DNA from: Candidatus Sericytochromatia bacterium
Lineage (GTDB): Bacteria; Cyanobacteriota; Sericytochromatia; JACMPN01
Length of the DNA: 8,062 bases
Direction: 5' to 3'
Assembly: GCA_014377495.1 (NCBI GenBank)
Contig: JACMPN010000208.1
Location: 1 to 8,062, forward strand
Part shown: piece after piece, positions 1 to 6,852 of the stretch
Position numbering within the stretch: position 1 is the first letter of the stretch
Layout of the letters: each line of letters begins with the position of its first letter
Position numbers and translations under genes: made by a program
The notes under the pieces: generated by a model
Database searches by the model: none
Told to the model about the DNA's origin: nothing
Seen by the model: only the letters and a program-made list of their open reading frames with translations

Positions 1-1034
1 ACGAGGCGCCGCAGGCTGACGCCATCCTGGCGGTTGATGCCGAGCTGCTGGCTGCCGAAGCCGCAGTGGTGATTGCAGCGGCGCAAGCGGCCGAGCAGGC
101 CGAGCGTGACAGCTGGTTCGACCGGCTCAGTGACCGGCTCAGCCAGACCCGGCAGGGACTGGTCTCCCGGGTGCATCGGCTGACCTATGGCCGGACCCGC
201 ATCGATGAGGAAATGCTCGAAGAACTGGAAGAAATTCTTCTGTCGAGCGACGTTGGGCCCAAAACGACGGACGAGGTATTGACCTTTTTGCGGGGCAAGG
301 CCAAAGACGCCCGGTTCCTCCCCGCGGAAGTGGTCCCGGCCCTGCGCACGTACCTGTCCGATCGCCTGGCCGACGGAATCACGCCAATCACAGCTGAACG
401 TGGCAAGTTGACCATTTTTCTGATGGTCGGCGTCAACGGTGTCGGCAAGACGACGACGACCGGCAAGATCGCCGCCAAATTCCGCCTGAACGACTACAAG
501 GTCCTGCTGGCGGCGGCCGATACCTTTCGGGCGGCGGCTGTCGATCAGCTGGAGGTCTGGGCCAATCGGGCCGGGGTCGAGCTGATCCGCCATGCCGAGG
601 GCGGCGATGCCGCAGCCGTTGTCTTTGATGCCATCCAGGCGGCCAAAGCTCGGGGCGTCGAAGCCCTGATCGTCGATACGGCCGGCCGGCTGCACACGAA
701 ACACAACCTGATGGAAGAGCTCCGCAAGATCCGCCGGATCATCGAGCGTGAAGCCCCCGATGCCATCGTCGAATCGCTGCTGGTGCTCGATGCCACGACG
801 GGCCAGAACGGTCTGCGCCAGGCGGAGGTATTTGGCCAGGCGACGCCTCTGACGGGGGTCATCCTGACCAAGCTGGATGGCACGGCCAAGGGTGGCGTCA
901 TCTTTGGCATCAAGGAAAGCCTGGGCTTGCCCATCCGCCTGCTGGGCGTGGGCGAGGGCCTGGAAGATTTGCGGGAGTTTGATCCCAGTCTGTTCGTGGA
1001 TGCCCTGTTCGCCACGACTGAAAACGCAGCCTAA
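1..1034 (+). CDS. ftsY: Signal recognition particle receptor FtsY (5' end missing)
   Basis: SRP-receptor GTPase that docks ribosome-nascent-chain/SRP complexes at the inner face of the membrane and hands them to SecYEG. The frame is open to the left edge, so the true start is upstream; the GTG at 66 is only an internal codon. The first ~35 visible residues are Ala/Glu-rich, like the acidic linker (A domain) before the NG core. Numbering from codon 66: N domain about 16-105 (helical, with LEELEEILLSSDVG at 51-64), then the G domain with P-loop GVNGVGKT (122-129), DTFRAAA (152-158), DTAGRLHT (204-211), TKLDGTAKGG (268-277) and the C-terminal GVGEGLEDLREFD (294-306). These SRP-GTPase motifs, with no M domain after them, separate FtsY from Ffh. 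It ends in TAA, 25 nt before udk. The GTPase core looks complete. Confidence 0.97.
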   Translation, partial: EAPQADAILAVDAELLAAEAAVVIAAAQAAEQAERDSWFDRLSDRLSQTRQGLVSRVHRLTYGRTRIDEEMLEELEEILLSSDVGPKTTDEVLTFLRGKAKDARFLPAEVVPALRTYLSDRLADGITPITAERGKLTIFLMVGVNGVGKTTTTGKIAAKFRLNDYKVLLAAADTFRAAAVDQLEVWANRAGVELIRHAEGGDAAAVVFDAIQAAKARGVEALIVDTAGRLHTKHNLMEELRKIRRIIEREAPDAIVESLLVLDATTGQNGLRQAEVFGQATPLTGVILTKLDGTAKGGVIFGIKESLGLPIRLLGVGEGLEDLREFDPSLFVDALFATTENAA

Positions 1035-1059
1035 TCGCAACCGAGAGGAAATAGAGTTG

Positions 1060-1692
1060 ATGGCACGGCCTTTCATCATTGGCGTTGCAGGCGGGACCGG
1101 GTCCGGCAAATCGACGATTGCCCGCAATGTCCTGGAGCAGGTGGGTCGGGACCGGGTCGTCTATGTGCAGCACGATTCCTACTATTTTGACCTGCATGCC
1201 ATGCCAGCGGCCATGCGGGCCAAAGTGAACTACGATCACCCCGACTCCTATGATACGGATCTGCTGATGATGCACCTGCACCAGTTGATCGCCGGTGAGG
1301 CCATTGAAAAACCAATCTACGACTTTGCCAGCCACGCCCGGTCCGCCGAGCGGGAGCATGTCGCGCCTGGGCCGGTCATCCTTATCGAGGGGATCCTTGT
1401 CTTTGCCGATTCGCGGCTGCGGGACCTGATGGACATCAAGGTGTTCGTCGATACGGACCCCGACATCCGGATTATCCGCCGCATCGTGCGGGACTTGAAG
1501 GAACGGGGCCGGACCATCGATTCGGTCGTCGATCAATACCTGAACACGGTGCGCCCCATGCACATGGAGTTTGTCGAGCCGAGCAAGCGGTACGCCGACA
1601 TCGTGATTCCCGAAGGCGGCAATAACGCTGTGGCACTGGACATGCTGATCACAAAGATCCGTAATATCCAGGGAGAGCTTGCCAACGCCTGA
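1060..1692 (+). CDS. udk: Uridine kinase (uridine/cytidine salvage)
   Basis: Cytosolic P-loop kinase that phosphorylates uridine (and usually cytidine) to UMP/CMP in pyrimidine salvage. 210 residues, the normal family length. Walker A is GGTGSGKS (11-18). HDSYY (38-42) and NYDHPDSYDTDLL (57-69) are the family's nucleoside-binding and structural motifs, PIYDF (85-89) is a further family signature, and EGIL (110-113) follows the Walker-B-like strand. RRIVRDLKERGR (140-151) forms the Arg-rich lid, and RPMHMEFVEPSKRYADIVIP (165-184) is the typical C-terminal block. ATG 1060 was chosen because an AGAGGA Shine-Dalgarno at 1044-1049 lies 10 nt upstream and the protein begins right before the P-loop strand; the TTG at 1057 is a possible alternative. 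The frame stays open upstream into ftsY, but that part is only ftsY read in another frame. All key motifs are intact. Confidence 0.96.
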   Translation: MARPFIIGVAGGTGSGKSTIARNVLEQVGRDRVVYVQHDSYYFDLHAMPAAMRAKVNYDHPDSYDTDLLMMHLHQLIAGEAIEKPIYDFASHARSAEREHVAPGPVILIEGILVFADSRLRDLMDIKVFVDTDPDIRIIRRIVRDLKERGRTIDSVVDQYLNTVRPMHMEFVEPSKRYADIVIPEGGNNAVALDMLITKIRNIQGELANA

Positions 1693-1709
1693 ACAGGCGG
1701 GAGACGGCC

Positions 1710-1937
1710 GTGAATTCATTGGCCAATGTGGGAAAATGGTTGATGGTTGCCGGCGGCCTGCTGGCAGTCATGGGTATCCTGGTCTGGATCTTCGGTCAGG
1801 TGACGGGTCTGACCAAGCTGCCCGGCGACTTTGTCTGGCGGCGGGGAAACGTCACCGTTTACCTGCCCCTGGCGACGAGCATTGTCCTCAGCCTGCTGCT
1901 GACGCTGGTGCTGAACCTGATTTTCCGACAACGGTGA
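1710..1937 (+). CDS. DUF2905 family small membrane protein
   Basis: A 75-residue integral membrane protein with two predicted helices (about 8-31 and 50-72) joined by a short polar loop. The loop carries LPGDFVWRRGN (37-47), and the LPGD...RRGN...YLPLAT pattern is the hallmark of the DUF2905 family, whose biochemical role is unknown. It uses a GTG start, supported by GGGAG at 1699-1703 with a 6-nt spacer, and begins 17 nt after udk stops. The spoIID-like gene starts 17 nt downstream, so co-expression is very likely. From memory, DUF2905 genes are often found near ruvB, spoIID and queA in Firmicutes, and this context matches in part. Family assignment is by motif recognition. Confidence 0.9.
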   Translation: MNSLANVGKWLMVAGGLLAVMGILVWIFGQVTGLTKLPGDFVWRRGNVTVYLPLATSIVLSLLLTLVLNLIFRQR

Positions 1938-1943
1938 CGACGT

Positions 1944-1949
1944 GGAGGT
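1944..1949 (+). promoter_or_regulatory. Shine-Dalgarno deciding the spoIID-like start
   Basis: GGAGGT lies 6 nt before the GTG at 1955. It is a strong ribosome binding site and fixes the start of the spoIID-like gene there, not at any of the in-frame upstream codons that overlap udk and the DUF2905 gene. Confidence 0.85.
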
Positions 1950-1954
1950 ATTCC

Positions 1955-3181
1955 GTGAAACAGTGGCGTTGGGCTGCGGCCTTGGGCGTTGTGGTGTCGG
2001 CGTCCGTGATGGCGGGTGCATCCCCGTGGCTGCCTGCGGCCCACGCCGCCGCTGCCTCTCAGCTGGTCCGCATCGGGGTGTCGCTCGAAGTCCCCAGCGT
2101 CCTGCTCAGCGGCAGCGTGCCTTATGTTGCCACGCACGACGGCAAGACGGTGGCCACGCTGAATACCCTGGACGCCTGGCAAGCCCGGGCCACCAGCCGG
2201 GGCATCGTCCTGATCTCGCCCACCGGGACCAACATCGGCCCCATGAAGGGCCGAGTTTCGCTCAAGCCGGGCAACAACGCCGGCAAGGTTCCTTTGGTCT
2301 TTTCGCAAAGCGCCTGGTTTCGTGGCGGGCTGGAACTGGTCCCCAGTGCGGGTGGGACTTTGACGGCGGTGAACGTGCTGCCGCTGGAGGAGTATCTCTT
2401 TGGCGTCGTCCCCGGCGAGATGCCGGCTGGCTGGGAGCATGAAGCCCTGAAGGCCCAGGCGATCGCCGCCCGTACCTATGCCTTACACAACCTCGGTCAA
2501 TCGGCTGCCAAGGGCTACGACCTGTGCCGGACGACGCATTGCCAGGTCTATGACGGGGCGGCCGTCGAGACGGCCGCCACGAATGGCGCCGTGGCAGCCA
2601 CCGCCGGTGAGTTCCTCTCTTACGAGGGCAAACCGATCATGGCCTATTTCCATGCCAACAGCGGCGGCTACACGGACAATTCCTCCGACCTCTGGAAACA
2701 GGATCTGCCCTACATCCGGGCTGTGGTCGATTTCGATCAGGCGGCGCCCCGGCACATCTGGCACCTGACCTACTCCGCCTCACAGTTGGCGGCCGCCCTG
2801 GACAAAATCGGCATCAATGTCGGCCGGGTGATCGAGTTGACATCCATTGGGCGGACACCGATCGGCCGGGTGAAAACGCTACAGGCCAAAGGCACCGGTG
2901 GCACGGCCACGTTCGAAGCCAGCAAGTTGCGGTTTGCGATCGGCCTGCACAGTACCTTCTTCAATGTCGGCAAGGCCGGTGCCCAGGCGCACGGGCTGGC
3001 CGGCACCGGGGCCTACTTCCAGTTCGCCGGTCGGGGCTGGGGCCATGGTCTCGGCATGTCCCAGTGGGGCGCCCGGGGCATGGCGGACAAAGGGTTCACG
3101 TACAAGCAGATCCTGAGCCACTTTTATCCTGGTTCATTGTTACAGGCGGCCAGTGGTGCACACCAGATCAGCGCGCGCTAA
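1955..3181 (+). CDS. SpoIID/LytB-domain protein (exported, peptidoglycan-active)
   Basis: 408 residues. An N-terminal signal sequence (Lys/Arg, hydrophobic stretch ~7-27, possible AHA cleavage site at 29-31) points to export. A beta-rich N-terminal part is followed by the SpoIID domain from about 140 to 395. Visible family motifs are LPLEEYLFGVVPGEMP (143-158), ALKAQAIAARTYAL (164-177), CRTTHCQVYDG (191-201), FHANSGGYTD (232-241) and GRGWGHGLGMSQWGA (359-373). In Bacillus/Clostridium SpoIID, a lytic transglycosylase that cleaves denuded glycan strands, the Glu in the VxxEMP block is catalytic; E155 is the likely equivalent. The C191/H195/C196 cluster resembles the zinc-binding site reported for some SpoIIDs. 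GTG start with a strong SD. The domain also occurs in non-sporulating bacteria (amidase enhancer/LytB-like proteins), so a sporulation role is not shown. Confidence 0.92.
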   Translation: MKQWRWAAALGVVVSASVMAGASPWLPAAHAAAASQLVRIGVSLEVPSVLLSGSVPYVATHDGKTVATLNTLDAWQARATSRGIVLISPTGTNIGPMKGRVSLKPGNNAGKVPLVFSQSAWFRGGLELVPSAGGTLTAVNVLPLEEYLFGVVPGEMPAGWEHEALKAQAIAARTYALHNLGQSAAKGYDLCRTTHCQVYDGAAVETAATNGAVAATAGEFLSYEGKPIMAYFHANSGGYTDNSSDLWKQDLPYIRAVVDFDQAAPRHIWHLTYSASQLAAALDKIGINVGRVIELTSIGRTPIGRVKTLQAKGTGGTATFEASKLRFAIGLHSTFFNVGKAGAQAHGLAGTGAYFQFAGRGWGHGLGMSQWGARGMADKGFTYKQILSHFYPGSLLQAASGAHQISAR

Positions 3182-3218
3182 TCCCGCCGTGTCGGCATCC
3201 GAAGGGCCGGGCGATGCC

Positions 3219-4289
3219 ATGACGAGACGGATCCCCCTGCCCGGTGCCGCACCGGCAGATCTGCTGGCAGAGAGTTACGACTATCTGTTGCCCGACGGCC
3301 TGATCGCCCAATCTCCGATCGAGCCCAGGGATGCGGCCCGGATGATGGTCGTGCCCCTGGACGGCGGCGAGATCGTGCATACGGGCGTGAACCAGTTGCC
3401 GGCGTACCTGCGCCCTGGGGATCTGCTGGTTTTCAACAACACGAAGGTGTTCCCGGCCCGGTTGCTTGGCACGAAGCCCTCGGGCGGCGCCGTCGAGTTC
3501 CTCCTGTTGCGGCCCCTGGCGGATGGCACCTGGCTGTCCATGGTGCGGCCCGGTAAACGGCTGCGTCCGGGTCAGCGGGTCGTCTTCGGTCCCAATGGGG
3601 AACTGGAGGCCGTGATCGTGGCCGCCACACCGACCGGTGAGCGGATCGTGCGCTTCCAGCACGAGGGGAATTTCTGGGACCTGCTGGAGCTGATCGGCGA
3701 AGTCCCATTGCCGCCATACATTGGCGAAAAACTGCAGGACAAAGATCGCTACAACACGGTCTATGCCCAGGAAACGGGCAGTGTGGCAGCGCCGACGGCC
3801 GGTCTGCATTTCACACCTGAACTCCTGGCGGCCTTGGAGGCCCAAGGCGTGGCCCAGGCCCACATCACCCTGCACGTGGGCATCGGCACCTTTCGTCCCG
3901 TGTCGACGGATAACATCCTGGACCATCCGATGCATGCCGAGACGTACGTCATTTCCGAAGCGACGGCAGCGTTGCTGCGGGCGCATCACCGGCAACCGGG
4001 TCGCCGCATCGTCGCCGTGGGTACGACCGTCGTCCGCACCCTGGAGAGCGTGATGCACCGGTTTGGCGCGTTACAGGCCTGTCAGGGCGAGACGGACATT
4101 TTCATCTATCCGGGTTATGCGTTTCAGGCCATCGACGGCCTGATGACGAACTTTCACCTGCCCAAGTCCACCCTGCTGATGATGATCAGCAGCCTGGCCG
4201 GACGGGAACGGATCCTGTCCGCCTATCCCGAGGCCGTGGCGCAGCAGTATCGCTTCTTCAGTTTTGGCGACAGCTGCCTGTTCGTCTGA
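3219..4289 (+). CDS. queA: S-adenosylmethionine:tRNA ribosyltransferase-isomerase (QueA)
   Basis: Transfers and isomerises the ribosyl part of SAM onto 7-aminomethyl-7-deazaguanine at wobble position 34 of tRNAs, giving epoxyqueuosine in the queuosine pathway. 356 residues, about normal length. Family blocks: YDYLLPDGLIAQSP (20-33), LLVFNNTKVFPARLLG (69-84), APTAGLHFTPELL (191-203), HITLHVGIGTFRPV (215-228), MHAETYVIS (238-246), VGTTVVRTLES (267-277), DGLMTNFHLPKSTLLMM (306-322) and the C-terminal YRFFSFGD (344-351). ATG 3219 was chosen because it precedes the conserved N-terminus with no ATG/GTG nearer; a weak GAAGGG at 3201-3206 lies 12 nt upstream. GTG 3189 is in frame but has no evident SD. 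It starts 37 nt after the spoIID-like gene. The commonly adjacent tgt is absent; queA is the last gene of this train. Confidence 0.97.
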   Translation: MTRRIPLPGAAPADLLAESYDYLLPDGLIAQSPIEPRDAARMMVVPLDGGEIVHTGVNQLPAYLRPGDLLVFNNTKVFPARLLGTKPSGGAVEFLLLRPLADGTWLSMVRPGKRLRPGQRVVFGPNGELEAVIVAATPTGERIVRFQHEGNFWDLLELIGEVPLPPYIGEKLQDKDRYNTVYAQETGSVAAPTAGLHFTPELLAALEAQGVAQAHITLHVGIGTFRPVSTDNILDHPMHAETYVISEATAALLRAHHRQPGRRIVAVGTTVVRTLESVMHRFGALQACQGETDIFIYPGYAFQAIDGLMTNFHLPKSTLLMMISSLAGRERILSAYPEAVAQQYRFFSFGDSCLFV

Positions 4290-4293
4290 GCCG

Positions 4294-4318
4294 CGACGTC
4301 GGGTCGGCCAAGACGTCG
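4294..4318. terminator. Short inverted repeat between convergent genes, possible terminator
   Basis: CGACGTC (4294-4300) and GACGTCG (4312-4318) can pair over 7 bp around an 11-nt loop. The element fills most of the 32-nt spacer between the queA stop (4289) and the stop of the minus-strand broken gene (4322), where a bidirectional terminator would be expected. No T-run follows on either strand, so it is not a canonical intrinsic terminator. The spacer also contains three copies of GTCGG, so the repeat could be chance in GC-rich DNA. Confidence 0.3.
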
Positions 4319-4321
4319 GAC

Positions 4322-4856
4322 TCAGTGGGTTGGGTGAAGCATGCCCTGAACCGCCTGGTGCAGACCAATGAGGGCGGCATATGCCGCTGCCGTGTCCGCC
4401 GGTTGTCTCAGGGATTGGGCATGGAGGTTGGCCAGCAAGGCGATCAGTGTGCCACCCTCGAGCGGGTGCCCATGCTGCATCAGATGGACAGCCATCTTCG
4501 TCAGGCGACTGAACTCGGCCGTGGCCTGTGCCGGTGTCGTGCCCTCTGTCGCCGCAATGGTTGCAGCCATCGCACCGATCTGGTTCAGCGTGGCGATCTC
4601 GACGGGGCCCAACGGCGCAGGTTTCGTGGTTTCGGCGATCTGACCTGTGACCACCTGCCTGAAGCTGCCGTCACCTGGTCTTTGGAAAGTTCGCCGGACG
4701 CTGCGGCAAACAGGGCGGATGCCGCCGAGGCGAGCAGGGTGGCATCGGCCGCCTGCACATCCGGGGTGGCCCGCTGCATCACCGCGGCCAATGCCCGGCT
4801 GGTGCGGGGGCCAAACACGTCGTGATCGTTGTGACGTCACCCAATTCGCCGCCCAT
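4322..4856 (-). pseudogene. Ala-rich hypothetical protein, broken by two frameshifts
   Basis: Protein-like sequence runs through all three minus-strand frames in turn. Piece 1: ATG 4856, behind a good SD, encodes MGGELGDVTTIT and then leaves frame near 4820. Piece 2: FGPRTSRALAAVMQR onwards to GELSKDQVTA, from 4818 to about 4667. Piece 3: SFRQVVTGQIAETT onwards to QAVQGMLHPTH, from about 4666 to the TGA at 4324-4322. Each junction is repaired by one missing base, giving a composite of 178 residues. Each piece has GC-rich third positions and balanced composition in its own frame, while the other frames there are rich in Arg/Pro/His/Trp as expected for non-coding readings. The composite is soluble, Cys-free, mostly helical and Ala/Thr/Gln-rich, with no domain I recognise. 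It lies 54 nt downstream of the MFS gene. It may be a recent pseudogene or carry sequencing errors. Read without repair, only a 172-residue frame starting at GTG 4840 is open to the end, and its first ~60 residues look spurious. Confidence 0.7.
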
Positions 4857-4864
4857 CGCCGTTT

Positions 4865-4871
4865 CCCCCTT
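4865..4871 (-). promoter_or_regulatory. Shine-Dalgarno of the broken hypothetical gene
   Basis: On the minus strand AAGGGGG lies 8 nt before the ATG at 4856. Neither GTG 4840 nor GTG 4818 has a comparable site, so the original start was probably 4856, in a different frame from the rest of the gene. Confidence 0.6.
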
Positions 4872-4910
4872 GGTCATCACACCGTTCACGTGAGCGCCAG
4901 ATGGTCCAGA

Positions 4911-6095
4911 TCAGGGAATTGGCGTGACTGCTCCCTTAGGCGATCGCAAAACCATCATGCCGACGATCCACATAAGGCCCATCAGGGCGGCGCCCACGTA
5001 GTACGGGGAGCCGATGCCGGCGGACTGAAAGAGTAGGCCGCCGCCAACAGGGCCGACGATCCGGGCCAGACTCGCCAGTGACTGCGAGGTGCCCAGCAAC
5101 TCACCCCGTTCCGCTTCGGGGATATGCTGGGAGATCAGGCTCGACAAGCTCGGAGATGCCATGCCACTGCCCAAAGACAAAACGCCCATGGTGATCAACA
5201 GCAGCGGCAAACTCGTCGAGATCGGCAGAACGGCCAGGCTGACGGCCTGGAGTAACAATCCGGTTATGACCAGGGCCCGTTCCCCGAACCGTTTGACGAG
5301 TCGGCCGATCAGACCGCCCTGCATGATCACGATCATCACCCCGATGTAGGCAAAGACGTAACCATTTTCGCGAGCGGTGTACTGAAACACCCGCTCCGTG
5401 AAGAGGGCAAAGGTGGACTCCATCGCCGAAAAGGCCGTGCCGACGGCGAAGAGCATCAGAAATAGGGTCCCCAGGACCGGGACGCCGATCGCCCGGCCGA
5501 TGTGCTGCAAGCTGAGGATCGAGCGACGGGCCGCCGGTGCCACACCCGGTTGGCGGGTTTCGGGCAGGTTGGTGATCGCAAACAGCAAATTCGCAGCGGC
5601 CAGACCCGCCGCCACAAAAGATGGCACCCAGTACCCGTAGGGACTGAGGAGGCCACCCATGGCCGGACCGAAAACGAAGCCCAGGCCAAAGGCGGCGCCG
5701 AGCATGCCCATGCCTTTTGCCCGGGTCTCCGGCGTCGTCACGTCAGCGATGTACGCCTGCGCCACACCCACCGTGCCGCCGAAAGCGCCAGCCAGGGCCC
5801 GGGCGGCGATCAACTGCCAGAAACTCCCGGCCAGACCGAAGGCGATCATGCAGACGATGGATCCGGCCAGGGTGAAGAGCAGCACGGGGCGTCGGCCGTG
5901 CCGGTCCGACAGGGCGCCGAGGATCGGTGATACGAGGAACTGGGCCAATGAATAACTGGCCATCAGCATGCCGACCTGGACGGGTGACGCCCCGAAATGC
6001 TCACCGAAGAACGGCAGCAAGGGGATGATCATCCCGAAGCCCAACAGGTCGAGGAACACCGTAACGAACAGAATGACGAGTGGCGAGCGTTTCAT
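4911..6095 (-). CDS. MFS transporter, TetA-like DHA1 (drug:H+ antiporter) type
   Basis: 394-residue inner-membrane transporter with about 12 hydrophobic segments, the usual MFS length. TM1 contains FLDLLGFGMIIPLLPFF (14-30), very like the start of TetA-type antiporters, with D16 at the position of the functional TM1 aspartate. Motif A, GALSDRHGRRPVLL (60-73), lies in the loop between TM2 and TM3; ARALAGAFGG (98-107) matches motif B in TM4; GLGFVFGPAMGG (137-148) is the antiporter motif C in TM5. A hydrophilic central loop (~178-195) separates the halves. ATG 6095 was chosen because GGAGG at 6110-6106 lies 10 nt upstream; the frame is open 20 codons further to 6155, but that stretch has no membrane character. 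Drug efflux is the usual role of this subgroup; the substrate cannot be read from the sequence. It sits 94 nt downstream of the unknown gene. Confidence 0.93.
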   Translation of the reverse strand: MKRSPLVILFVTVFLDLLGFGMIIPLLPFFGEHFGASPVQVGMLMASYSLAQFLVSPILGALSDRHGRRPVLLFTLAGSIVCMIAFGLAGSFWQLIAARALAGAFGGTVGVAQAYIADVTTPETRAKGMGMLGAAFGLGFVFGPAMGGLLSPYGYWVPSFVAAGLAAANLLFAITNLPETRQPGVAPAARRSILSLQHIGRAIGVPVLGTLFLMLFAVGTAFSAMESTFALFTERVFQYTARENGYVFAYIGVMIVIMQGGLIGRLVKRFGERALVITGLLLQAVSLAVLPISTSLPLLLITMGVLSLGSGMASPSLSSLISQHIPEAERGELLGTSQSLASLARIVGPVGGGLLFQSAGIGSPYYVGAALMGLMWIVGMMVLRSPKGAVTPIP

Positions 6096-6105
6096 GGGTG
6101 AACGT

Positions 6106-6110
6106 CCTCC
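6106..6110 (-). promoter_or_regulatory. Shine-Dalgarno deciding the MFS start
   Basis: GGAGG on the minus strand ends 10 nt before the ATG at 6095. It supports that start over the in-frame upstream codon at 6155. In the rest of the 94-nt spacer (6096-6189) I see no convincing promoter or terminator. Confidence 0.75.
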
Positions 6111-6189
6111 GGACGTGCCGGCGGCATGCTGGCCGATCCGGGAAGGGTGCCGCAAGGGGATATGTGGCTAACTGCGTCCGACAGACACG

Positions 6190-6849
6190 TTAAAAGTCGA
6201 GGGTCGACGGTGCCGGGATATCCGCCAACGCAATCTCATGGGGGGCATGGGTGATGAGCCGATGGTCGCCGATCTGTCGGAACGTCAGCTCTCCCCGCAG
6301 GGCTTTTTTGTAGATTTTGCTGATCGCCAGGGTGTTTTGCTCCAGCAGCCAGTCGTTTTCACGGGGCATCGGCGTGAAGGACATGCCTTCCGTCATTATT
6401 TTGCGGGTGTTCTCATCGGTGACCAGCAACAGCAGCGTGGGTCGCAACAACTTGATGTTGAACGCGGCCTGCTTGCGTTTATCCTCGCTGACGGCCGGTA
6501 GGGCCCCGTCGTAGTTGGATCGGTAGGTTTCCCAGTTTTCGGCGATGTCCTCCAGCGCTTTTTCGAACAGTTCGACGGGCGTGAGGGTGCCCCACTGGTC
6601 TTTGAAATGCAGACCCAGTGCCGAGTAGGCCATGGGAGTCGGCCGGACGACTTCGCGCTGGGCCGTGCCCTTGCGGTTGTCGAAGCGGGCGATCGGCAGC
6701 CATTCACCTTCGAAGAACGGCTCGTACCCCTTGACCGAGTAATTGACCTTGCCCAGTTGGCGGAAGGACTCGTAGCGGATGATCATCCCCCGGCCACTGA
6801 TTTCCAGGGTGATCCGGTCGTCCGCGGTAAATTCGGCATGAATCTGCAT
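6190..6849 (-). CDS. Hypothetical protein, 219 aa, coupled to the solute-binding lipoprotein
   Basis: I do not recognise this family. 219 residues, no signal peptide, no membrane helix and no Cys, so probably cytosolic. The N-terminal ~70 residues look beta-rich (MQIHAEF, ITLEISG, MIIRYESF, VNYSVKGYEPFFEGEW), followed by IARFDNRKGTAQREVV (53-68). The middle is helical (LFEKALEDIAENWETY, 94-109), then comes a hydrophobic strand RPTLLLLVTDENTRKIM (136-152). The C-terminal third has helix LEQNTLAISKIYKKAL (169-184) and a polar strand region. I see no P-loop, zinc ligands or recognisable catalytic triad. ATG 6849 has AGGAG at 6862-6858 with an 8-nt spacer, placed inside the end of the lipoprotein gene, which stops only 3 nt upstream; translational coupling is likely. 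Third positions are GC-rich as in its neighbours, so nothing suggests recent transfer. Confidence 0.85.
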   Translation of the reverse strand: MQIHAEFTADDRITLEISGRGMIIRYESFRQLGKVNYSVKGYEPFFEGEWLPIARFDNRKGTAQREVVRPTPMAYSALGLHFKDQWGTLTPVELFEKALEDIAENWETYRSNYDGALPAVSEDKRKQAAFNIKLLRPTLLLLVTDENTRKIMTEGMSFTPMPRENDWLLEQNTLAISKIYKKALRGELTFRQIGDHRLITHAPHEIALADIPAPSTLDF

Positions 6850-6852
6850 TGA

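Noticed and set aside
910..1719. A 269-residue open frame on the minus strand opposite ftsY and udk
   Set aside because: It lies fully opposite two genes with clear family motifs, has His/Pro/Gly/Arg-rich composition and no recognisable domain; it is a GC-rich shadow.
1679..1954. In-frame upstream extension of the spoIID-like gene
   Set aside because: It would overlap udk and all of the DUF2905 gene, looks non-coding, and would place the signal peptide internally; the SD at 1944-1949 fixes GTG 1955.
3168..4058. A 296-residue open frame on the minus strand opposite queA
   Set aside because: queA on the plus strand is unambiguous; the antisense frame has composition typical of a shadow and no SD-supported start.
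4325..4825. A 166-residue plus-strand frame downstream of queA
   Set aside because: It lies opposite the broken Ala-rich gene, whose minus-strand pieces have better composition and GC-rich third positions; this frame is Arg/Cys-rich and has no good SD.
4660..4830. Programmed frameshifting as the reason for the frame changes
   Set aside because: Two separate shifts would be needed, and I see no classic slippery heptamer with a downstream hairpin at either junction; mutation or sequence error is simpler.
4831..4840. Perfect 10-bp palindrome GTGACGTCAC, considered as an operator
   Set aside because: It lies inside the N-terminal coding part of the broken gene, downstream of its start, and no second copy or promoter is seen; chance is sufficient.
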